Shown: positions 1 through 6,124 of the stretch, piece after piece
How the letters are laid out: each line of letters begins with the position of its first letter
Position numbering within the stretch: position 1 is the stretch's first letter
Assembly (NCBI GenBank): GCA_030638845.1
Contig: DAOWDW010000050.1
Location: 1 to 6,124, forward strand
Direction of reading: 5' to 3'
DNA length: 6,124 nucleotides
Source: Candidatus Peregrinibacteria bacterium
GTDB taxonomy: Bacteria > Patescibacteriota > Gracilibacteria > Peribacterales > Peribacteraceae
Program-made: the position numbers and the translations under genes
Notes under the pieces: generated by a model
What the model was told of the DNA's origin: nothing
Database searches by the model: none
The model's input: the letters and a program-made list of their open reading frames with translations, nothing else

Positions 1-82
1 TAAAATTTTAAAATTTGAAAAATTGATAATCAATGTATTAAAAACTGCAAAACCAATTCATAGTTGGTATAAATTATTAAAA

Positions 83-1513
83 ATGAGACAGCACGAAAGA
101 GAGAGAGAGAGGAATAGTGAAATATTAAAAAGAATATTATTTGTTTTAATGGCTGTACTGGTTTCACTCTTTATTGTTGCAGTTACGGTAAAAGCTCTTA
201 CATCACTTAAAATAATAAATATTGGGTCCGTAGCTTCCATAGCAAGTGCAGATTTACCAAAAGACGAAAACGGATTTACAAACATACTTCTTATAGGGCA
301 AGGAAATGCAAATCACGATGGAAAAGATTTAACAGATACAATTATTGTTGCAAGCTTAGATCCAAATAAAACTAAGAGTACAGTATTAATTTCTATTCCA
401 AGAGATGTCTATTTCTTAGGAACAGAAAAAATGGGTAAAGGAAAAATTAATAGTTTTTATAGAGACTACAAAAGTTACTTAAAATTTAACGAAGGGCTAG
501 AAAGCGAAGAGGCTTCTATAGAAGCAATAAGAGAGCTGAAAAATGAAATAGGACGCAAACTAGGCTTAGAAATGCACCATGCTGTTAAAATTAACTTTAC
601 TGCATTTACAGAAGCGGTGGATGCACTTGGAGGCATAGATATAGAAGTACCAGAAACAATAGTAGATACCGAGTATCCAAATAATGAATACGGATACGAA
701 ACATTCGAAATAAGAGAAGGTCCGAATCATTTAGACGGTGAAACTGCCCTTAAGTACGCAAGAAGTCGCCACAGTACAAGTGATTTCTCTCGCTCGGCAC
801 GTCAGCAGCAACTTATTTCAGCTATTGGAAGAAAGGCAAAAGAAGGAGGAGGTATAAGTAACCCATCATTTATAACATCTATGCTTACAAATTTATCTTC
901 TAATGTAGAGTCCACCATGACACTACGAGAACTTATAGGTCTTGCAGAAATGGGTAAAAAGCTAAACAAAGATAATATAATTAGCATTCAATTAAATGAT
1001 AGAAACGCACTCTACGATGGATTTGTAGAACCTGGAGGATTTTTATACACACCACCAAGAGATTTATTTGGAGGTGCTGCAGTACTTCTTCCAGTCTCTA
1101 TTCCAGAGTTTCCAGTAACATGGAAAAGGCCAAAAACACTTGTAACTTTATTAATGCATGCAAGAAAGATTTATTTAAATAAACCAAAAATATCTATACT
1201 AAATAATGGAGCCAAAAGTGGAACAGCCAGAATACTAGCCACAGAGCTAATAAGATACGGCTTTGAAATAGACGAAATAGCCAACGCAAAGCTTCCAGAA
1301 AAGCAGGAATCCTCTATACTATTTACACAAAATGAAGAGCTAAAAGCTATAGTTACTATTTTTGAAGATCTTCTTCATGTCTCTAATTCATCTATTCCAG
1401 AAGGATTACCAATAGAGCAAACCAGAGATATAACAATTATTCTTGGTAAAAACTATAACTACAAACCTCTGCAATATATCCTTTCGAATAAGGACTCATT
1501 AAAAAACAACTAG
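83..1513 (+). CDS. LCP (LytR-CpsA-Psr) family protein with C-terminal LytR_C domain
   Basis: Membrane-anchored enzyme of the LCP family. Known members transfer glycopolymers from undecaprenyl-phosphate carriers to the cell wall. Counting from the ATG at 83 (476 aa), a short basic tail precedes one transmembrane helix (about 15-37), so the rest should lie outside the membrane. The LCP core spans about 65-250. It shows NILLIGQG, then LTDT with Asp85, SIPRD with Arg107 and Asp108, the VDALGGIDIEVPE segment, and KYARSRH with Arg227 and Arg229 followed by Arg237 and Arg240. These are the acidic and arginine residues that bind metal and pyrophosphate in this family. A LytR_C-like domain follows (about 368-456), beginning ISILNNGAKSGTA. 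The start is uncertain: a TTG at 23 is in frame and the frame is open to the left window edge. No Shine-Dalgarno sequence is seen. The exact polymer transferred cannot be told from sequence. Confidence 0.93.
   Translation: MRQHERERERNSEILKRILFVLMAVLVSLFIVAVTVKALTSLKIINIGSVASIASADLPKDENGFTNILLIGQGNANHDGKDLTDTIIVASLDPNKTKSTVLISIPRDVYFLGTEKMGKGKINSFYRDYKSYLKFNEGLESEEASIEAIRELKNEIGRKLGLEMHHAVKINFTAFTEAVDALGGIDIEVPETIVDTEYPNNEYGYETFEIREGPNHLDGETALKYARSRHSTSDFSRSARQQQLISAIGRKAKEGGGISNPSFITSMLTNLSSNVESTMTLRELIGLAEMGKKLNKDNIISIQLNDRNALYDGFVEPGGFLYTPPRDLFGGAAVLLPVSIPEFPVTWKRPKTLVTLLMHARKIYLNKPKISILNNGAKSGTARILATELIRYGFEIDEIANAKLPEKQESSILFTQNEELKAIVTIFEDLLHVSNSSIPEGLPIEQTRDITIILGKNYNYKPLQYILSNKDSLKNN
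98..111 (+). repeat. (AG)7 dinucleotide run in the LCP gene
   Basis: Seven AG units lie fifteen bases after the ATG at 83 and encode part of an alternating Glu-Arg stretch in the cytoplasmic tail. A gain or loss of one unit would shift the frame before the membrane helix. Confidence 0.8.
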
Positions 1514-1651
1514 ATTGTATAGCACATATTGCACATATATATGGCATAGAATAAGATTCAATGTAGAATACTACATTTCACCTTATATCTATAACCATTT
1601 CTACACACACTGAGCACTATCTAATTCAAGTTTTTTTTCAATGAACCCTAA
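1514..1651 (+). other. Spacer between the LCP gene and the membrane-protein gene
   Basis: This 138-bp AT-rich spacer holds several small structures. There is a direct repeat of GCACATAT (1522-1529 and 1531-1538). A perfect 10-bp palindrome CATATATATG lies at 1534-1543. A 7-bp inverted repeat AATGTAG-AATA-CTACATT (1560-1577) could form a weak hairpin just after the LCP stop. A T8 run lies at 1631-1638. The hairpin is AT-rich and has no T-tract after it, so it is a poor intrinsic terminator. No -35/-10 pair with good spacing was found, so the two + strand genes may be cotranscribed. Confidence 0.4.
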
Positions 1652-2599
1652 ATGAAACCACGAGATATTATCGCCAAAGCATGGACATTAACTAAAAAAG
1701 GAAAGCAAATTCGCCGCTGGGGTTTTTTACACTCTTTTTTTAGAACACTTCTTAACGCAAAACTATTTTTCTTCCAAAGTTGGCTAGCTTATTCATATTT
1801 TATACTAAAAGATCCAATTGGTTTTGGAGAGATGGAAACAGTTCTTTGGCATAATACTCCTCACTGGTTTTCAATTAGTATAATTGTTCTATTTTTAACA
1901 CTACTTGTTGTAGAACTACTATTCCCGCACATGGCGAGAGGAGCAATAATAGGACTTGCTGCAAAATCTTATAAAAAAGAAGAAGTAAAAGGAGGTTTGG
2001 TACTCGCAATTTACAACTTCTTTCCATTGTTTGCTGTACATGAAATACTCGTACTAAGTGGCATAACAACAACCATAACCCTATGTTCTCTTAGCCTTAG
2101 ATATGGAGGAGTCGCAGGCCCAATTGCATGTATTATTCTTCTTTCAATTTGGATTGTAAGTACCATAATAGAATTCTTTTGGATATTTACCGAAGAAGCA
2201 ATTGTAATAAGAAAAATTGGTATAGGTAAAGCAATAAGACAAAGTGTAAAACTAGTCTTGAGTTATTTAGGTCACGTTGTTTTCTTACTACTGTTACTAT
2301 TTGTAATTATATTAAGAATTGTTGCCAATTTATTAATGCTTATTTTAGTTCCTGCAATAGTACTAGCATTTGGATTACTATTTGCATCTTTCATGCCTCC
2401 ATTTATTAGCTACACCATTTCATCTTTACTCGGAATTGTTATTATATTCTTTGCAAGTTATTTGCTTGCTTACCTAGAAGTATTCCGCCAAACAGTTTGG
2501 ACAATTACATACATGGAGCTCTGCAAAGAAAAAGAGCTAGATATTATAGATATTGAAAGTGCAATAACACCAACAGAAGAAAATGAAGTAGATGCATAA
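1652..2599 (+). CDS. Multi-pass membrane protein of unknown function
   Basis: I do not recognise a named family. The 315-residue protein has a basic N-terminal segment (K/R-rich up to about residue 31), then about six or seven hydrophobic segments near 33-53, 72-92, 115-145, 155-178, 205-247 (probably two) and 256-276. An acidic tail of about 25 residues ends it. No catalytic motif or signal peptide stands out. The layout resembles the generic multi-pass YciC/DUF975-like or GDPDase-membrane-domain proteins common in small bacterial genomes, but that is only an impression. The ATG at 1652 has no Shine-Dalgarno sequence. It overlaps the stop of a four-codon ORF starting at 1641 in an ATGA arrangement. 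The gene lies 138 bp after the LCP gene on the same strand, so a cell-envelope role is possible but unproven. Its TAA abuts the stop of the convergent polymerase gene. Confidence 0.85.
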   Translation: MKPRDIIAKAWTLTKKGKQIRRWGFLHSFFRTLLNAKLFFFQSWLAYSYFILKDPIGFGEMETVLWHNTPHWFSISIIVLFLTLLVVELLFPHMARGAIIGLAAKSYKKEEVKGGLVLAIYNFFPLFAVHEILVLSGITTTITLCSLSLRYGGVAGPIACIILLSIWIVSTIIEFFWIFTEEAIVIRKIGIGKAIRQSVKLVLSYLGHVVFLLLLLFVIILRIVANLLMLILVPAIVLAFGLLFASFMPPFISYTISSLLGIVIIFFASYLLAYLEVFRQTVWTITYMELCKEKELDIIDIESAITPTEENEVDA

Positions 2600-3817
2600 C
2601 TATGAGCAACTTAAAACTTCCCCATACATTGTTGGACTTTTTAATTCTCGCATCTTTTTAAAGACAGGCATTGCACCTCCTCGCATTACTGCATCCCGTC
2701 CATATTTTTCATGAACACTATCCAATGCCTTTTGAATCTTTTCACACCCCTCCAGCTGTAAAGGATTTGCGAATAAAGAATATTGAGGTAATGCTTTTGG
2801 TCTTAAATCTAAAAGACCCAATCCTACCTGGGTGTACGAACTCCCTTTTTGAAAAGATTTTGTAAAACATGCCTTTACGTAAGGTAAAATTTCTTCTTCC
2901 GTTGCCATAATTTGAGGCAATGAAAGCTCTGCACATTTAAAGTTTTTATAATCATCTCCTCTTAACCAAACAGACACTTTAGTACAAGAAAGATTTTGCA
3001 AACGCATTTTTAAAAGAGTTCTTGTTAAGTGAGTAAGAACATATGCGAAAAGATCATCTTTATTTCCTGTTACACGAAAACTTCTACATCTAGATATAGA
3101 TTTAGGAGGTCTTTTTTCATGCTCTATAGGATTTACATACTCACCCATAAGCTCTCGTTGCATTTCTAAGCCTGGCTTCCCAAATAGTTTTTGTATTTTC
3201 TCGCAGTCTGCATTTGCAATATCCCATGCTGTATTCCAATTACGCGCCTGTGCATGAATGGAACGGCTTCTTCCTATTCCAGGAATAGCTTCAGCACATA
3301 AACTTTTAAGAAATACTTCTATATCACTTTCGTACAATATGGTTCTGCCTGCAGGCTTTTTATATTCACTAGCCATTTTTGCAAGTAACTTACTAGGTGC
3401 TATTCCAATAGATACACTTAAATTAGCTGATTTGATTATGTACTGTTGGAGAATTTCCGACCATGTATTTAAATTTCTTGGTAAGCCTCCTGCTTTTGCA
3501 TTTAAATCAAAAAACCATTCATCAACAGAATACCTTTCTACAATTGAAGATTCTTTTTGAATAATATCTTGCAATGCCATAGAGGCTACACATGCTTCTT
3601 TAAAATCTGAAGGTAAAACAACGAAATTTGGTACCAATTTTTTGGCATCACTTAATCGCATACCTGTTTTTACTCCGTAAGCTTTTGCTTCGTAACTCGC
3701 TGCAATAACACAACCTCCTCCCATGCCTGTTACAAGTAATGGTTTACCATTAAGTGATGGGTCTTTCCGTTTAAGGACGGAAGCAAAGAAGGCATCAGCG
3801 TCGAGATGGGCTATCAT
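2600..3817 (-). CDS. dinB: Y-family translesion DNA polymerase (Pol IV / UmuC-like)
   Basis: Error-tolerant polymerase that copies past damaged template bases. At 405 aa it has full family length. The palm begins at once with HLDADAFFAS, giving catalytic Asp6 and Asp8. The second catalytic pair is Asp99-Glu100 in YSVDEWFFDL. SIGIAPSKLLAKMASEYKKP (about 136-155) matches the family's conserved palm segment. PGIGR (179-183) marks the thumb helix-hairpin-helix. SRCRSF (242-247) opens the little-finger domain. QYSLF (345-349) fits the beta-clamp binding motif and is followed by about 55 more residues including KIQKALDSVHEKYGRDAV. An internal clamp motif with that kind of tail is more like UmuC than classical DinB, so the dinB symbol is approximate. 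The ATG at 3817 has no Shine-Dalgarno sequence, only a T-run just before it. The gene follows lexA on the same strand, which suggests SOS control through the lexA promoter. Confidence 0.92.
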   Translation of the reverse strand: MIAHLDADAFFASVLKRKDPSLNGKPLLVTGMGGGCVIAASYEAKAYGVKTGMRLSDAKKLVPNFVVLPSDFKEACVASMALQDIIQKESSIVERYSVDEWFFDLNAKAGGLPRNLNTWSEILQQYIIKSANLSVSIGIAPSKLLAKMASEYKKPAGRTILYESDIEVFLKSLCAEAIPGIGRSRSIHAQARNWNTAWDIANADCEKIQKLFGKPGLEMQRELMGEYVNPIEHEKRPPKSISRCRSFRVTGNKDDLFAYVLTHLTRTLLKMRLQNLSCTKVSVWLRGDDYKNFKCAELSLPQIMATEEEILPYVKACFTKSFQKGSSYTQVGLGLLDLRPKALPQYSLFANPLQLEGCEKIQKALDSVHEKYGRDAVMRGGAMPVFKKMRELKSPTMYGEVLSCS

Positions 3818-3823
3818 AAAAAA

Positions 3824-3851
3824 GTATTAGGTATTAAATATTATGTATTGG
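3824..3851 (+). repeat. Left heptamer array (GTATTNN x4), one arm of an inverted pair
   Basis: Four consecutive 7-bp units read GTATTAG, GTATTAA, ATATTAT and GTATTGG on the + strand. The array ends 6 bp from the polymerase start codon and contains the stop codon of the truncated four-helix-bundle ORF. The matching array at 3974-4005 runs in the opposite direction. Confidence 0.7.
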
Positions 3852-3975
3852 CAGAAGGAAATTTCTTGATAATTTTATAAATAGACAATACAAAGCAATG
3901 CGCTTCTTCCCAGGAATATAAACCTGTAAATGATTTAATAGCAGCCGATGAATTCGGTTCTTGTTTAGAAATCAT
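3841..3975 (-). pseudogene. Truncated four-helix-bundle (S23/IVS-type) protein remnant
   Basis: This 44-codon ORF lies between lexA and the polymerase gene. Its residues 14-40 (KSFTGLYSWEEAH, then VLSIYKIIKKFP) match the start of the four-helix-bundle proteins first described from 23S rRNA intervening sequences, whose N-terminus reads roughly F-x-D-L-x-W-x-x-A-H, then Y-K-x-T-K-K-F-P. The family is usually about 110-130 residues. Here the protein stops right after the KFP motif, and the stop codon lies inside the flanking repeat array, so roughly two thirds of the gene is missing. Only 23 bp remain before the polymerase start, so no second fragment follows. The ORF is in frame with lexA, directly after its TAG. 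It is most likely a decayed cassette; a short expressed peptide cannot be excluded. The family match is from memory of its consensus. Confidence 0.65.
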
Positions 3976-4005
3976 ACTTAATACTAGATACTTAATACGT
4001 GATAC
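3974..4005 (-). repeat. Right heptamer array (GTATNNN x4.5), inverted relative to the left array
   Basis: On the + strand the units are ATACTTA, ATACTAG, ATACTTA, ATACGTG and ATAC. Read on the - strand they become GTAT-led heptamers, the same pattern as the array at 3824-3851 but in the opposite orientation. The array starts 3 bp after the lexA stop codon and runs into the ATG of the four-helix-bundle remnant. Confidence 0.7.
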
Positions 4006-4008
4006 AAA

Positions 4009-4614
4009 CTAATATCTTCTAATCACACTAGTAACCACTCCGGCGACCTGTAGTTCATCCAAAGCATACATATCTGGATACGCAGGATTCTCTGCTTGCA
4101 AATAGTATTTTCCTTTCTGTCTCTTTAATTTTTTTAAAGTAAATTCTCCATCTAGTACTGCAACTACTATATCTTCTGGACGTGGTTCTTTTCCTCTCTG
4201 CACAACCACAAGATCTCCTTGAAATATTCCTGCGTCTATCATGCTATCGCCTCGTACGCGCAAAAGAAACGTTGTATTGCGGTCACGTACTAAGTAGTCA
4301 TCCAAAGTAACTAACTCTTCTGCTTGTTCTTCTACAGGCGCTGCAAATCCTGCAGAAATAGGACCAAAAAGAGGAAGTGTCATAGGCTGTGCATGCCCTT
4401 CGGATTCTATAGGATCAATAATTTTAATACGCCCCTTTGGGTCTTTATGTAAATGACTTTCTCTAACCAAAGCATTTACTACTTTTGCTACTGCATTTTT
4501 ACTTCTTACATCAAATGCAACTGCAAGGTCTGAAAGAGAAGGACTATACCCACGCTTCTGTTGAAACTCACGAATATAATTTAAAACTGTACGCTGATGA
4601 GGTGTGAGTGTCAT
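4009..4614 (-). CDS. lexA: LexA repressor, SOS-response transcriptional regulator
   Basis: Represses DNA-damage genes until RecA filaments on single-stranded DNA trigger its self-cleavage. The 201-residue length is typical. Residues 1-66 form the winged helix-turn-helix, opening TPHQRTVLNYIREF, with RGYSPSLSDLA before the recognition helix around 37-50 (RSKNAVAKVVNAL). The cleavage site is Ala88-Gly89 in GPISAGFAAP. The S24 peptidase domain has the catalytic serine Ser124 in RGDSM and the catalytic lysine Lys161 in GEFTLKKLK, so the protein should be cleavage-competent. The ATG at 4614 is preceded by a pyrimidine-rich leader without a Shine-Dalgarno sequence. The gene has its own promoter with overlapping operator-like half-sites, and the Y-family polymerase gene follows on the same strand. 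The 126-bp gap to valS and that promoter suggest it is independently transcribed. Confidence 0.96.
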   Translation of the reverse strand: MTLTPHQRTVLNYIREFQQKRGYSPSLSDLAVAFDVRSKNAVAKVVNALVRESHLHKDPKGRIKIIDPIESEGHAQPMTLPLFGPISAGFAAPVEEQAEELVTLDDYLVRDRNTTFLLRVRGDSMIDAGIFQGDLVVVQRGKEPRPEDIVVAVLDGEFTLKKLKRQKGKYYLQAENPAYPDMYALDELQVAGVVTSVIRRY

Positions 4615-4636
4615 AAAAATAAAGGGGGAAACAATC

Positions 4637-4667
4637 GTTCACCATACTAGGTGTACGTATGTTCACT
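4637..4667 (-). promoter_or_regulatory. Probable LexA operator cluster (three half-sites)
   Basis: On the - strand the sequence gives GTGAAC-ATAC-GTACAC (4666-4651), which differs from the Gram-positive SOS box GAAC-N4-GTTC by one base in the second half-site. The middle half-site GTACACC (4656-4650) also pairs with GGTGAAC (4643-4637) as an inverted repeat whose 6-bp spacer is exactly the -10 box. LexA bound here would cover the promoter spacer and the -10 region. The site is inferred from symmetry and position, not shown by binding. Confidence 0.65.
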
Positions 4668-4672
4668 GTCAA
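4644..4672 (-). promoter_or_regulatory. lexA promoter (sigma70-type)
   Basis: Reading the - strand, a perfect -35 box TTGACA (4672-4667) is followed by a 17-bp spacer and a -10 box TAGTAT (4649-4644, four of six consensus bases). Transcription would start near 4637, giving a leader of roughly 20 nt before the lexA ATG. Confidence 0.75.
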
Positions 4673-4702
4673 CAATTTATGAAAAAGTACGGTTGTTAAT
4701 AT

Positions 4703-4740
4703 TCATTTTTCATTTTCTACTCACCTACATACCTACTCGC

Positions 4741-4748
<8 letters not shown>
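4703..4748 (+). repeat. Short tandem arrays overlapping the valS stop codon
   Basis: Two TCATTTT heptamers (4703-4716) are followed at once by four octamers of the form CTACNNNC: CTACTCAC, CTACATAC, CTACTCGC and CTACTTAC (4717-4748). The last octamer contains the valS stop codon (TAG on the - strand) and its last full codon, so the array reaches into the gene's 3' end. No terminator hairpin is visible here. Confidence 0.7.

Positions 4749-6124
<1,376 letters not shown>

Noticed and set aside
58..285. A 75-codon - strand open frame
   Set aside because: Antisense to the LCP membrane helix and Glu-Arg tract; its hydrophobic look mirrors the coding strand.
1560..1638. Intrinsic terminator after the LCP gene using the 1560-1577 hairpin and the T8 run
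   Set aside because: The T-run lies more than 50 bases past the stem, and the stem has only two G-C pairs.
3258..3560. A 100-codon + strand open frame
   Set aside because: Antisense to the conserved palm and thumb region of the Y-family polymerase; no independent support.
3824..4005. CRISPR array
   Set aside because: Units are 7 bp with no spacers; true CRISPR repeats are much longer and separated by unique spacers.

Overview
This AT-rich window reads like a Candidate Phyla Radiation (Patescibacteria) genome, most likely Parcubacteria-like. Four things suggest this. The LCP-family protein carries the H-x-G-x-x-L-T-D-T signature I associate with that group. None of the visible starts has a Shine-Dalgarno sequence. 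Genes are packed closely. Short 7-8 bp tandem arrays are scattered in and between genes. The assignment rests on pattern recognition, not on a phylogenetic marker.

Layout. On the + strand, a LytR-CpsA-Psr (LCP) cell-wall ligase with a LytR_C domain (about 83-1513) is followed, after a 138-bp spacer, by a multi-pass membrane protein of unknown function (1652-2599). That gene meets the next one tail to tail with no base between the two stop codons. On the - strand, read right to left, come the 3' part of valS (runs off the right edge), lexA (4614-4009), a truncated four-helix-bundle (S23/IVS-type) ORF (3975-3841), and a Y-family DNA polymerase (3817-2600).

lexA and the polymerase form a minimal SOS module. 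lexA has its own promoter: a perfect TTGACA -35 box, a 17-bp spacer and a TAGTAT -10 box. GAAC/GTAC-type half-sites fill the spacer and flank the -10 box, as expected for LexA autoregulation. No separate operator is visible before the polymerase, so it probably depends on transcription from lexA.

The most unusual structure is the lexA-polymerase spacer. About 44 codons of a four-helix-bundle gene lie between two arrays of GTAT-starting heptamers that point in opposite directions. It looks like a decayed, internally deleted cassette with imperfect terminal inverted repeats, reminiscent of the IVS elements that carry S23 genes in 23S rRNA. Related short arrays occur inside the valS coding region (four perfect ATTTTCC heptamers, translated as an extra peptide) and across the valS stop codon (four CTAC-led octamers next to two TCATTTT heptamers). 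All four arrays are about four units and 28-32 bp long, or contain such a block, which hints at a common origin.
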